Part shown: piece after piece, positions 18,201 through 26,876 of the stretch | Layout: each line of letters begins with the position of its first letter | Position numbering within the stretch: the first letter of the stretch is position 1 | DNA from: Terriglobia bacterium | Lineage (GTDB): Bacteria > Acidobacteriota > Terriglobia > Bryobacterales > Bryobacteraceae | Length of the DNA stretch: 64,000 bases | Direction: 5' to 3' | Assembly (NCBI GenBank): GCA_020073445.1 | Contig: JAIQFE010000004.1 | Coordinates: forward strand, 62,001-126,000 | Program-made: the position numbers and the translations under genes | The notes under the pieces: generated by a model | What the model was told of the DNA's origin: nothing | The model's database searches: none | What the model saw: the letters and a program-made list of their open reading frames with translations, nothing else

Positions 18201-18477
18201 CGCCTTCGTGATCCCGTCTCCGCAGGCGTACGGAAATGCCGGCCGGAACATCCTGCGTGGGCCGGGGAGCACCAATATCGACCTCGGCCTCTCGCGGTCG
18301 TTTCAGTGGAGCGGCACGGAAACGCGCCGATTGCAGATTCGGTCCGAGTACTTCAATGCTCTGAACCACACCAACTTTGGCCTGCCATTGCATTCGACCG
18401 ATTCGCCGGCGTTGGGAACCATCACGTCAGCCGCGCCGGCACGCGTCATCCAGATCGGCGCGCGTTTGGAGTTTTGA
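15211..18477 (+). CDS. TonB-dependent receptor, Oar-like, with carboxypeptidase-regulatory-like domain
   Basis: A 1088-residue outer-membrane receptor. Signal peptide (residues 1-24), then a carboxypeptidase D regulatory-like beta-sandwich (about 30-112: FRGEIRDESSAVMPQA ... GLYLTPNLTPGSYLLSATKPGF). A plug domain follows with the usual acidobacterial signature AVREFSVQAGDYSAEFGN and GGVINLESKSGTNNWHGS, then a long beta-barrel ending in ARLEF with a terminal Phe. No clear TonB box was seen. Such receptors import large ligands, often glycans or peptides; the ligand here is unknown. Two nucleotides separate its stop from the following histidine kinase, so it is very likely cotranscribed with two hybrid kinases. 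Confidence 0.93.
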   Translation: MTLTTDLVRRFLLTVPLFAVPAIAQISGGAFRGEIRDESSAVMPQAKIAIRSNETGLEVITESNGDGLYLTPNLTPGSYLLSATKPGFKAEIFGPVALQVNETVRVDFKLAVGSVADSVEVHATAMQLLSTESAEISQVIGSKQVSEIPLNGRQWQQLIALSAGVNPGAPGETGSPNSVNVNGQRAKANLYMLDGISTTSSVQGRGDTFNIPLEAVREFSVQAGDYSAEFGNVAGGVINLESKSGTNNWHGSLFEFFRNDKMDAANFFANATGQPKNPLRYNQFGGSIGGPIRHEKTFVFGDYQGTITRNASPLVTTVPLDAQRLGDFSNLRANGARVPIYDPFGASTARTPYPNNTIPLTSMDPAAANITALLPHPNQFDANGQPLPFNNYAVTRSNSSDVHSVDIRVDHQFSSNNTLFVRHSFQDTNSVLPSLFGLPLGGPPTQAGTTLARSQNAGIGHVYQFTPALINEIRIGLNRQTTSLTQEGYGQNLSQQFGIPGVNRSPQTSGLSTLNISGLFSLGGSILTPLRVASTSWNFSDRVIWMKGRHTFRFGVDNQYELGSTGYLVFGRGYYTFLNLTTSTLVGPAGGNAFASFLVGAPFQVLRDDFPPGMVGLISTRYGFYAQDDFKITSKLTLNIGARYDIMPYPREKHDRLSNFDPATRTMLIAGQNTSERLRAIDYKDLAPRVGLAYAPGLKTVIRAGYGIGFVDPVGSGSILNSNEFNIPFYFRDNITLFPFSAPTYRLSSLLPALTVPSPSAPTGDQRYLTPNDGNQYSQTWSLSVQKGLSNSLMFETAYVGTSGNRLLMTSNINAAPPGATNPVARQPFGSALGEVRQVSNGAHSIYHGLQSKLEKRFSNGLYFLASYTWSKSIDNQSNGTDDSAASGQYPQDPNNAALDRGLSSFDRTHRFIGSAVWEIPFGRAGHNDSGVSEFSHAILGGWQLSSVFGAQTGTPFSVLMPCATINAQGNNCRPNVVGNGALPSGQRSIAEWFNTSAFVIPSPQAYGNAGRNILRGPGSTNIDLGLSRSFQWSGTETRRLQIRSEYFNALNHTNFGLPLHSTDSPALGTITSAAPARVIQIGARLEF

Positions 18478-18479
18478 CC

Positions 18480-20684
18480 ATGCAGCCCAGTTCGTTTAAG
18501 GACCGATTGTCTGAGGGGTTATCGAAACAGCCGAAATCTGTGTGGGTGCGATATCTCCTGCCGGTGATCGGGATCGCAGTCTCCGGCTTGGTGCTATTCG
18601 GCCTCTCCTTGGTTCTACCCAAGGGGTACGATTTCCCGGGTGCTCTTCTGTTCCTAGTGGCCATTTTCGTTTCGGCCTGGTTTGGAGGATACGGTCCAGG
18701 CGCGATCGGCTGCGTGCTAACCATGTCCCTTCCGATGATCGGGAAACGGGAATTCCATCCCATGAGCCTGGATTTTGGCCGCCTGGGACTTCTCATCGCG
18801 TTGTCCCTCCTTATCAGTTGGGTGGCTCATTCGCAGCGGCGCAGGAAAGAAATTCTCCGGCAAGCCAACGATGAACTGGACAAGCGCGTGCGGAGCCGAA
18901 CAGAAGATCTGGCACGTGTGGTCCATCAGCTCGAGTCGGAAGTAGAACAGCGCAAGAAGACGGAAAAGCGCCTGCAGACTCAGTTGGAACGCTTGAACCT
19001 GCTGGATCAGATTACGCGCGCCATTGCCGAAAGACTGGACCTCCGCAGCATTTTCCAGGTGGTCGTGCGGACCCTTGAAGAGAGTCTTCCTGTCGATTTC
19101 GCATGTATCTGCCTGTATGACGCCCCCGGCGAATTCCTGACGGTGACGTGCGTGGGCGTCCACAGCGAACCTCTGGCGCTGGAGCTCGCCATGACCCAAC
19201 AATCCCGGGTCGAAATCGACCAGAACGGGCTCTCGCGGTGCGTGCGCGGCCAGTTGGTCTATGAGCCGGATCTGAGCGTGGTGGACTTTCCGTTTCCGCA
19301 AAGGCTCCTCCGAGGTGGATTACATTGCGTGGTGGCGGCGCCCTTGCTGTTCGAGAGCAAGGTCTTTGGGGTTCTGATCGCAAGCCGCCGGCAAGCCAAC
19401 GGATTCGTCAGCGGAGACTGCGAGTTTCTGCGGCAACTCAGCGAGCACGTTGCACTGGCGGCGCACCAGGCCCAGGTGTACACGGCCTTGGAGCAGGCAT
19501 ATCAGGATCTTCGCCAGACCCAGCAGACCGTCATGCAGCAGGAACGCCTGCGGGCATTAGGGCAGATGGCCAGCGGTATCGCGCACGATATCAACAACGC
19601 AGTTTCGCCCGTGGCGCTGTATACCGAGTCGTTGCTCGAGACGGAACCGAATCTTAGCCCGCGCACCCGGGAGTATCTGGAAACGACGCAGCGCGCCATC
19701 GAGGACGTCGCGCAAACGGTCGCGCGGATGCGCGAATTTTACCGCCAGCAAGAGCCGCAACTGGAGCTCGTTTCGGTCGACTTAAGCCGGCTGGCGCAAC
19801 AGGTTCTGGATCTGACGCGAGTCCGGTGGAACGATATGCCGCAGCAGCGCGGCAAGATGATCCAGCTAAAGACGGAGCTATCGCCTCAGCTTCCGCCCAT
19901 CGCGGGAAGCGAGAGCGAAATTCGCGAGGCCCTCATTAACCTGGTTTTCAACGCCGTGGACGCGATGCCGGACGGCGGCACTCTCACCGTTCGAACAAAA
20001 GCCAGCAAGAGCTCGCGGCATGCGGCCGGACCTCCCGAGGTTCACCTGGAGGTGGCCGATACGGGCGTGGGCATGGACGATGCCACGCGCCGCCGCTGTC
20101 TGGAGCCGTTCTTCACGACGAAGGGCGAGCGGGGCACGGGCCTTGGCTTGGCGATGGTGTACGGGATCGCACAACGTCACAACGCGGAAATCGAGATCGA
20201 GAGCGCAACCGGGATAGGCACCACTGTGCGCCTGGATTTCCCGGTGACGATGACGAAGGACGCGGAGGACGACCAACCGGAAGTCGCCGCCCCCGCCAAG
20301 GTACGCCTGCGGATCCTGGTGGTGGACGACGACCCGCTGCTCACAAAATCGCTTCGTGACACGCTCGAGGCAGACGGCCACGCAGTGGTTACCGCGAGCG
20401 GAGGCCAGGAAGGCATCGACACTTTTACGGCCTCAGAGAAGTCTGGCGAACGGTTCGCCGCAGTCATCACCGACCTCGGCATGCCGTATGTCGATGGCCG
20501 CAAGGTCGCGAGCGCCATAAAAGCGGCCGCGCCGGCCAAGCCCGTGATCATGCTGACGGGCTGGGGACAGCGCCTGGTTGCGGAGGGCGACATACCGCCC
20601 CACGTCGATCGTGTTCTGAACAAGCCGCCCAAGTTGCGCGAGTTGAGAAGCGCTCTGGCCGAACTGGTCACTTCATCCCGTTAA
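18480..20684 (+). CDS. Membrane hybrid histidine kinase (TM-GAF-HisKA-HATPase-REC)
   Basis: A 734-residue kinase. The ATG at 18480 follows the receptor stop after 2 nt. Three to four membrane helices (about residues 22-120) resemble the DUF4118/KdpD sensor membrane module. A coiled coil (125-165), a GAF domain (about 175-330), HisKA with His369 in GIAHDINNAVSPVALY, HATPase_c with DTGVGMD and GTGLGLAMVYG, and a C-terminal receiver (ILVVDDDPLLTKS ... VITDLGMPYVDG) complete it. It has no DNA-binding output. The immediate coupling to the TonB-dependent receptor upstream and a second kinase 16 bp downstream suggests that it monitors the envelope or the uptake of the receptor's ligand; that is inference. 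Confidence 0.9.
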   Translation: MQPSSFKDRLSEGLSKQPKSVWVRYLLPVIGIAVSGLVLFGLSLVLPKGYDFPGALLFLVAIFVSAWFGGYGPGAIGCVLTMSLPMIGKREFHPMSLDFGRLGLLIALSLLISWVAHSQRRRKEILRQANDELDKRVRSRTEDLARVVHQLESEVEQRKKTEKRLQTQLERLNLLDQITRAIAERLDLRSIFQVVVRTLEESLPVDFACICLYDAPGEFLTVTCVGVHSEPLALELAMTQQSRVEIDQNGLSRCVRGQLVYEPDLSVVDFPFPQRLLRGGLHCVVAAPLLFESKVFGVLIASRRQANGFVSGDCEFLRQLSEHVALAAHQAQVYTALEQAYQDLRQTQQTVMQQERLRALGQMASGIAHDINNAVSPVALYTESLLETEPNLSPRTREYLETTQRAIEDVAQTVARMREFYRQQEPQLELVSVDLSRLAQQVLDLTRVRWNDMPQQRGKMIQLKTELSPQLPPIAGSESEIREALINLVFNAVDAMPDGGTLTVRTKASKSSRHAAGPPEVHLEVADTGVGMDDATRRRCLEPFFTTKGERGTGLGLAMVYGIAQRHNAEIEIESATGIGTTVRLDFPVTMTKDAEDDQPEVAAPAKVRLRILVVDDDPLLTKSLRDTLEADGHAVVTASGGQEGIDTFTASEKSGERFAAVITDLGMPYVDGRKVASAIKAAAPAKPVIMLTGWGQRLVAEGDIPPHVDRVLNKPPKLRELRSALAELVTSSR

Positions 20685-20700
20685 ATCGAGGAAGCGATTT

Positions 20701-23067
20701 ATGCCCGCTCCGCTTGCGAAACTCCTGATCGTGGACGACGAGACCGCCCAGATGACGGCCCTCTGCAAGACTTTGCAGCTGGAGGGCTATGAGACTGCCG
20801 GGTTCTCGTCGGCTGGTGAAGCGCTCAATACTCTGCGCGCGCAATCGTTCGATCTGGTGCTCACCGACATGATGATGCCGGAGATGGATGGCATCACGTT
20901 ACTCCGCAATGCTTTCGAAATCGATCCGAATCTGGCCGGCATCGTGATGACCGGACATGGCACCATCGGCACCGCGGTGGAAGCGCTGAAAGCCGGAGCG
21001 CTCGATTACATTCTCAAGCCGTTCAAGCTGAGTGCTGTTTTGCCCGTGCTCCACCGTGCCCTGGGCGTGCGGCAACTGCGGATGGAAAACATCCAGTTGC
21101 GCGGAGCGGTCAGCATCTATGAATTGAGCATGGCGATCGCCTTTGCCTTCGACCGGGAAACTGTGTTGCAGAAGGTCATGGATGCGGCGCTCCAACAAGA
21201 CCCAACCGCGGACGTTTCGATCCTGCTGCCCTCGGAAGACGGCAAGGAGCTACAGGTGGCGTTGGCGCGGGGCCGGAACGCGGAGCACGCTCGAGCCAAG
21301 CGTTTGCCGATAGACCATAACCTGCTGGAGTGGATTAAGTTCAGCGGCGCGCTGATCTCGAACCCGGCGGAGCTTCTAGAGATTCAGTCGACCTTCGCCA
21401 GGGCTCTGCATGACGTTACCCGGGGCGTTTCGGTTCCCATGCTCACGGGCGGCAAGCTCGTGGGGATTCTGAATTTCGATCCAGGGCCGCACCAGCGGGT
21501 TACGACGGGCCAGCTGAAAGCGCTGAACATCGTCGCGGGCACGGCCGCGTCGGCTTTGGAGGGAACGTCGCTTCTCGAGCAGGTGCGCGCAGCTGAACAA
21601 CGATACCGGCGGCTTGCCGAGAACGCACCGGACATTGTGTTTCGCTACGAGCTGTCTCCGCAACGCCGATTCGCGTATGTGAGCCCTATGATCGCGGAAG
21701 TGACCGGGTATTCGCCAGAGGAACACTACGCCGACCCGGACATAGCCTTCCAAATCCTCCACCCCGACGACCATCACTTGCTACAGAAGCTAGTAAGGGG
21801 TGATGTACGCAAGGGCGGCACCGTCACCATGAAGTGGGTCCACAAGCAGGGCAACATCATCTGGATAGAACAACGGAGCGTAGTCGTTCGGGATCCAAAT
21901 GGCAAAGTGATCGCGATCGAGGGCATCGCCCGCGATATTTCCGAACGCCGGCAGTTGGAAGAACAGCTGCGGCATTCGCAGAAGATGGATGCGATCGGGC
22001 GGCTGACGGCCGGCGTCGCGCATGATTTCAATAATCTGCTCACCGTGATTAACGGGTACTCCGACCTTTCGTTGCGGGAGATCCCGCCCGGCAGTCCGGT
22101 TCGGCGAAAAATCGACGAGGTGAAGAAGGCTGGAGATCAGGCCGCCGCCCTGACGCGCCAGCTTCTTGCATTCGGCCGCAAGCAAGTGAGCCAGCCGAAA
22201 CTGGTGGACGTAAATGCCGCCGTGAACTCAAATTTAGGCATCCTGCGCCGCGTCATCGGCGAAGACATTCAACTCGTCACGGTGCTCGATCCCGACTTGC
22301 GTCCCGTCAAGTGCGACGAAGGACAGATCGAACAGGTGCTTTTGAATCTGGCGGTCAATTCGCGCGACGCAATGTCGCGAGGCGGAAAACTGACCATTCA
22401 AACCGCCAACGATTCCGATCACGTGATTCTTTCCGTTAGCGACACGGGCTGCGGAATGGACGCGTCCACTCAGTTGCGCGTCTTCGAACCGTTTTTCACG
22501 ACGAAAGAGTCCGGGAGAGGCACGGGCCTGGGGCTCTCCATCATCTCCGGCATCGTGAAGCAGAACGGTGGAAGGATCGAGCTGGATAGCAAACCGGGAG
22601 AGGGAACAACCTTCAGAATCTATCTGCCAGGTGCCGAAACCGCGCAGCCCAATGCCGCAGCACGGCCGATGACGGAGGCCAGAACCGGCTCGGAGACGAT
22701 CCTGGTGGTGGAAGACGACGGGGCGGTCCGCGACTTCGTTTCTACGATCCTTCAAGACGCAGGATATCGAGTGGTCACCGCGCGTCATGGGCATCAGGCG
22801 CTAGAGATTTTCGAGCAACAGAAGAATCCGTTCGGGCTGGTGGTGACGGATCTCGTCATGCCTCACATGAGCGGGCCTGATTTAGTCGAGAAACTTCGCT
22901 CCCTCAATGCGGGCGTGAGGGTTCTATACACGTCGGGATATGCGGACGACGCCGTTGCGCGGCACGGCGACCTCGATCCCGAGGTTCCGTTTATTCGAAA
23001 GCCGTTCAGCTCGGAATCCCTCTTGCAGAAGGTCCGGGAAGCACTGGACGCTCCGGTCGTTTGCTAG
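20701..23067 (+). CDS. Hybrid histidine kinase (REC-GAF-PAS-HisKA-HATPase-REC)
   Basis: A 788-residue soluble hybrid kinase, 16 bp behind the preceding kinase with AGGAAG before the ATG. Order: receiver with Asp56 (VLTDMMMPEMDG), a GAF-like region (about 135-290), PAS/PAC (about 300-425, ending IEGIARDISERRQ), HisKA with His441 in GVAHDFNNLLTVINGYS, HATPase_c with DTGCGMD and GTGLGLSIISG, and a C-terminal receiver (ILVVEDDGAVRDF ... VVTDLVMPHMSG). The N-terminal receiver could accept phosphate from the kinase encoded just upstream and so form a relay. Its TAG stop shares the palindrome CTAG with the stop codon of the opposite VOC gene. Confidence 0.9.
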   Translation: MPAPLAKLLIVDDETAQMTALCKTLQLEGYETAGFSSAGEALNTLRAQSFDLVLTDMMMPEMDGITLLRNAFEIDPNLAGIVMTGHGTIGTAVEALKAGALDYILKPFKLSAVLPVLHRALGVRQLRMENIQLRGAVSIYELSMAIAFAFDRETVLQKVMDAALQQDPTADVSILLPSEDGKELQVALARGRNAEHARAKRLPIDHNLLEWIKFSGALISNPAELLEIQSTFARALHDVTRGVSVPMLTGGKLVGILNFDPGPHQRVTTGQLKALNIVAGTAASALEGTSLLEQVRAAEQRYRRLAENAPDIVFRYELSPQRRFAYVSPMIAEVTGYSPEEHYADPDIAFQILHPDDHHLLQKLVRGDVRKGGTVTMKWVHKQGNIIWIEQRSVVVRDPNGKVIAIEGIARDISERRQLEEQLRHSQKMDAIGRLTAGVAHDFNNLLTVINGYSDLSLREIPPGSPVRRKIDEVKKAGDQAAALTRQLLAFGRKQVSQPKLVDVNAAVNSNLGILRRVIGEDIQLVTVLDPDLRPVKCDEGQIEQVLLNLAVNSRDAMSRGGKLTIQTANDSDHVILSVSDTGCGMDASTQLRVFEPFFTTKESGRGTGLGLSIISGIVKQNGGRIELDSKPGEGTTFRIYLPGAETAQPNAAARPMTEARTGSETILVVEDDGAVRDFVSTILQDAGYRVVTARHGHQALEIFEQQKNPFGLVVTDLVMPHMSGPDLVEKLRSLNAGVRVLYTSGYADDAVARHGDLDPEVPFIRKPFSSESLLQKVREALDAPVVC

Positions 23068-23468
23068 GTTAAGTCCTCCGGGTGCTCGGAGATGCTCAGG
23101 GTGTTGCCGTCGGGATCCTTGAACCAGGCGATTCTTGCTCCGCCCGGCGAGTTCCAGACGCCTAGTTCATCTTGATCCATTCCGGGATAACGTTCGAATT
23201 CGACTCCGGCCTTCGCGAGAGCCTTCGCGGCAACCTTGATCTTAGGCACTTGCCAGCCGAGCACCGTAAACCCCGCCGGTTTGAACTTCTTCACGATCGC
23301 TACTCGAAGCATGATGCCGTTGGCGTCAAACACCAGGGCGAAGGGCAGCTGCTCGGAAACCAGTGGAAGGCCCAGCGTGTCGCGGTAAAACTTCTTCGAG
23401 CGATCGGGATCACTGGTGGCGACAAAGGCGACTATGTGCTGCTCACGAAGCTGGAATTTTGCGGCCAT
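23064..23468 (-). CDS. VOC (glyoxalase/bleomycin-resistance fold) family protein
   Basis: A 134-residue protein with the two beta-alpha-beta-beta-beta units of the vicinal oxygen chelate superfamily: HIVAFVATSDPDRSKKFYRD starts the first, and GVWNSPGGARIAWFKDPDGN closes the second. Such proteins are metal-dependent isomerases, dioxygenases or resistance proteins; the substrate is not evident. The ATG at 23468 is taken because the fold starts a few residues later. A start at 23585 would add a 39-residue extension with a hydrophobic stretch that could be a signal peptide, so export is not fully excluded. The gene converges on the histidine kinase and overlaps its stop codon by 4 bp. Confidence 0.85.
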   Translation of the reverse strand: MAAKFQLREQHIVAFVATSDPDRSKKFYRDTLGLPLVSEQLPFALVFDANGIMLRVAIVKKFKPAGFTVLGWQVPKIKVAAKALAKAGVEFERYPGMDQDELGVWNSPGGARIAWFKDPDGNTLSISEHPEDLT

Positions 23469-23771
23469 AGGGCTATCATGAGCCGAAACTCCAATTATCG
23501 CAAGTAATACCACACCGGAATCGAAGAGTCTCGTGTTCCGCGGGGTCTTGGGAATCGCTCCTAAAGTCTGGATTCGGCGCTGCAACGATTGAAATCGAAA
23601 TTAGAGCCGGGGCCTGCTTCCAAATTCTGTATATGTTCTTGATGTGGAAAGGGCTATGGTTCTTGTTCACCTGTTCTTCAATAAATGTTCATTCAATTTG
23701 AACCTGGATTCTGATATGCTACTTCCTCAAAGTCCCTGTCTTCCAAGCCCGAAGAGAGATCGGCAAAACCT
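23469..23771. promoter_or_regulatory. AT-richer intergenic region with repeated GTTC motifs
   Basis: About 300 bp without a gene, visibly richer in A and T than its neighbours, upstream of the second TonB-dependent receptor. GTTC occurs at 23659, 23665, 23673 and 23687, followed by a short palindrome TTCAA-T-TTGAA at 23692-23702. A possible -10 (TATGCT) lies at about 23717. This may be a receptor promoter with a repeated operator. No small RNA or further ORF is evident. Confidence 0.35.
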
Positions 23772-26700
23772 ATGAAAAAAATTTGGCTTCTAAGCCTTTG
23801 TGCATTCGTGTTCTCAGCGAGTTCATCACTGTTCGGCCAGGCGGCCTCCGGCACTTCAACCATCAGCGGTCTGGTGACCGACCCTTCCGGGGCTGCGGTC
23901 CCAGGAGCGGAGGTCATTGTTCGCAATGTGGGAACTAACGTGGCCCGCACACTGACATCCAATGAGGACGGTCTCTATCAGGCGGTTTCCTTGCAGCCGG
24001 GAGACTACGAGGTAAAGGCGTCCAAGCCCGGATTCGCCACGCTTACGCGCACTGGTATCACCACGAGCATCGGCCAGCAAGCACGCGTGGATCTGGAGAT
24101 GAAGGTATCGGGAACCGCCGAGAATATCACCGTGGAAGCCAACACAGCCGTCGTGGAAACGGAGAAGACGGACGTAAGCACGACAATCAACTTGAAGGAC
24201 ATGCTGAACCTCCCGATGAGCGGCCGCCGCTGGGATACCTTCGCGCTTTCCACACCAGGCACCTCCAACGACGGCGGATTCGGATTGCTCAGCTTCCGGG
24301 GCATGTCCGGCCTGTACAACAACAACATGATTGACGGCATGGATAACAACCAGGCCTTCTTCTCCGAAGCCAAGGGCCGTACCCGTCTGAGTTTTGCCTA
24401 CAGCATCGATGCCATCCAGGAGTTTCAGGTCGGCAACAGCTCCTTTTCAGCCCAATATGGTCGTGCCGCCGGAGGCGTGGTGAACGCGGTAACGAAATCT
24501 GGAACCAACGAGTTGCACGGGACAGGTTTCTACCTGATTCGCGACGACTCCTTGAACGCGGCCAATCCATTCAGCGCGTCGACATTGGTGCCGCTGGGGC
24601 TGCCCGGTAAGCCCAAGGATCGGCGTCAGCAATATGGGGCTTCGGTCGGCGGCCCCATCAAAACGGACAAACTATTCTTCTTTACGAACTACGAATCACA
24701 GAAACGTAACTTCCCGATGGCCGTAGTTCCCGCTTCAACCGGCTTTTTCACAGGGTCGTGCACCGCCGCGGGCTGCCCTCAGGTCGTGTCGTTTTTCAAA
24801 AGTCTTGTGCAAACGCAACCGCGAGAGGGTAACGAGTCCGTCGGTCTTGGGAAGATCGACTACAACTTGAATTCAAAGAATACCCTATCGGGCTCGGTCA
24901 ATATTCTGCGCTGGGATTCCCCGAATGGAATCCAAACCGCTCCTTCCACTTCGGTCCATGAGAGTATGAACGGTTCCGATGACGTGAATTCTGAAACCGT
25001 GATCGCCCGCTGGACCACGATCTTCACGCCGACGTTTCTTAGCGAACTGCGCTTTCAATACGGCCGCGATTTTGAATTTGAACTGCCCAACGCTCCGGGA
25101 CCATCCGTGAGCACCACCGGCGGTATCAACTTCGGCATGCCCAATTTCCTGCCGCGTGCCGCGTATCCGGACGAGAAGCGCCTGCAGTTCTCGCAGAACC
25201 TGAACTGGCTCCATGGCAAGCACTCGCTCAAGTTCGGATGGGACATAACGCGAGTCGACGACCTGCAGACCAACCTGTTCTCCGGTGGCGGCGTCTATAG
25301 CTATTCCTCGCTGAACAACTTCGCCCTGGATTGCGGCAACGCGGCTCTCCCGATTCCTCTGACCAGCAGTTGCACGGCCGACGCCACCGGCGGCGGAGTG
25401 GTCGGGAAACACTACTCGACGTTCACCCAAGCGTTCGACTCGCTGAACTTGGCCGGCAGTACGGATTTCAAGACTTGGGACTATGCAGCGTACGTGGAAG
25501 ATAGCTGGCGGCTGGCCCGCGGTTTGATCCTGAATCTCGGGCTGCGGTACGACATACAGACGATGCCGACCCTCAAAGGCAGCCCGCTTGAGTCGCGTAC
25601 GAATACCATCAATACGGACAAGAACAATTGGGGCCCGCGATTCGGCCTGAGTTGGGATCCCACCAACGATCAGAAGACCGTGATTCGGCTCGGCGGCGGA
25701 ATTGTTTATGGCCGCACGCAAAACTCGACCATCGCCAACGCGATCACGAACAACGGCGTACGGTTTGTTTCTTACACCCTGACACCTACTTCCGCCGGAT
25801 CACCCACATTTCCCAACGTGCTGGCCGCGCCTCCCAGCGCCGCCGGCTCCAAGCCAGATATCGTGTTCTTCGATCCGAAGTTTGCCAACCCGATTACATA
25901 CCAAGGAGAGTTTTCGATCGAACGCGAAATCGTGCATAACACCACGCTCAGCGTCATCTACATGGTGAATCGCGGCCAGCGCATGCCGGTCTACCTCGAC
26001 ACTAACCTTCCCGCGGCGACTACTCAGACCTACACGGTGTGCGGGTCCGCGCAGGTCGGCAGTTCCACCACCTGTGCCAATCCGGTCGGGACTTTTGTCA
26101 GCCCGTTTTACACCGGCGCCCGTCCGAATCCAAACTTCGGCTTCATGACCGACATCTCCAGTGTGGTCAATACCTGGTACAACGGCCTGGTCATCCAGAT
26201 GAAGCACCGGTTTTCTCACGGCTTCCAGATGGATGCAGGTTACACCTGGTCCAAGGCGCAGGATGACGATCAGAATTCTCAGACCTTCACCACGAACGAA
26301 TCCGCGTCGAATCCGAACAACCTAAAGAACGACTACGCGCTGTCGAGCTTTGACCAACGGAAGCGATTCACCTTATCGGGGGTATGGGAATTCCCGACGC
26401 ATAACATTCAGTCGAAAATGCTGAAACGCGTGGTGGACGGCTTCCAACTTTCCGGCATCCTCACGCTGGCGGACGGACGGCCATATTCTCCCGGCACCAC
26501 TGGCAGTCCTTCGCCGGGCGGTGTGACGTCCGGCATCATCGGGGTCGGTGGCGACTCACGCGTGCCCTGGGTGGGCCGCAACACTTTGGTCGGCCCGGGC
26601 GCAGCCAGCCTCGACGTCCGTCTCGCGCGCACGATTCCGATCACGGAGCGGGTCCGTTTGTCGTTGATCGCGGAGGCGTTCAATCTCACCAATCGCTACG

Positions 26701-26843
26701 AGATCACCAGCATCGACCAAACGCAGTACCAGTTCGGCGGCACGACGCTGTTTCCGCGAGCCTCCTACCAGACGCGAAATGGTTCGGGCACCAACCTGTT
26801 CGGCGCCCGGCAGATCGAGCTGGGAGCGCGCGTCACGTTCTAA
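23772..26843 (+). CDS. TonB-dependent receptor, Oar-like, with carboxypeptidase-regulatory-like domain
   Basis: A 1023-residue outer-membrane receptor, a paralogue of the one at 15211 but clearly divergent. Signal peptide MKKIWLLSLCAFVFSASSSL, then the regulatory-like beta-sandwich (about 28-112: ISGLVTDPSGAAVPGAEVIV ... GDYEVKASKPGFATL). The plug carries SIDAIQEFQVGNSSFSAQYG and GGVVNAVTKSGTNELHGTGF, and the barrel ends in ELGARVTF with the terminal Phe required for outer-membrane assembly. It stands alone, with its own AT-rich upstream region, and converges on the semialdehyde dehydrogenase gene. The ligand is unknown; receptors of this type in acidobacteria are numerous and mostly uncharacterised. 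Confidence 0.93.
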   Translation: MKKIWLLSLCAFVFSASSSLFGQAASGTSTISGLVTDPSGAAVPGAEVIVRNVGTNVARTLTSNEDGLYQAVSLQPGDYEVKASKPGFATLTRTGITTSIGQQARVDLEMKVSGTAENITVEANTAVVETEKTDVSTTINLKDMLNLPMSGRRWDTFALSTPGTSNDGGFGLLSFRGMSGLYNNNMIDGMDNNQAFFSEAKGRTRLSFAYSIDAIQEFQVGNSSFSAQYGRAAGGVVNAVTKSGTNELHGTGFYLIRDDSLNAANPFSASTLVPLGLPGKPKDRRQQYGASVGGPIKTDKLFFFTNYESQKRNFPMAVVPASTGFFTGSCTAAGCPQVVSFFKSLVQTQPREGNESVGLGKIDYNLNSKNTLSGSVNILRWDSPNGIQTAPSTSVHESMNGSDDVNSETVIARWTTIFTPTFLSELRFQYGRDFEFELPNAPGPSVSTTGGINFGMPNFLPRAAYPDEKRLQFSQNLNWLHGKHSLKFGWDITRVDDLQTNLFSGGGVYSYSSLNNFALDCGNAALPIPLTSSCTADATGGGVVGKHYSTFTQAFDSLNLAGSTDFKTWDYAAYVEDSWRLARGLILNLGLRYDIQTMPTLKGSPLESRTNTINTDKNNWGPRFGLSWDPTNDQKTVIRLGGGIVYGRTQNSTIANAITNNGVRFVSYTLTPTSAGSPTFPNVLAAPPSAAGSKPDIVFFDPKFANPITYQGEFSIEREIVHNTTLSVIYMVNRGQRMPVYLDTNLPAATTQTYTVCGSAQVGSSTTCANPVGTFVSPFYTGARPNPNFGFMTDISSVVNTWYNGLVIQMKHRFSHGFQMDAGYTWSKAQDDDQNSQTFTTNESASNPNNLKNDYALSSFDQRKRFTLSGVWEFPTHNIQSKMLKRVVDGFQLSGILTLADGRPYSPGTTGSPSPGGVTSGIIGVGGDSRVPWVGRNTLVGPGAASLDVRLARTIPITERVRLSLIAEAFNLTNRYEITSIDQTQYQFGGTTLFPRASYQTRNGSGTNLFGARQIELGARVTF

Positions 26844-26848
26844 GGGCT

Positions 26849-26876
26849 CCGCGGTCGCTTTTCAGCGCGACTGCGG
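26849..26876. terminator. Possible bidirectional terminator hairpin
   Basis: CCGCGGTCGC at 26849-26858 pairs with GCGACTGCGG at 26867-26876 (10 pairs including one G-T) around an 8-nt loop containing TTTT. It sits between the convergent receptor and dehydrogenase genes; the right arm overlaps the end of the dehydrogenase gene. A short A-run follows on the + strand rather than a T-run, so termination is plausible but unproven. Confidence 0.35.
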
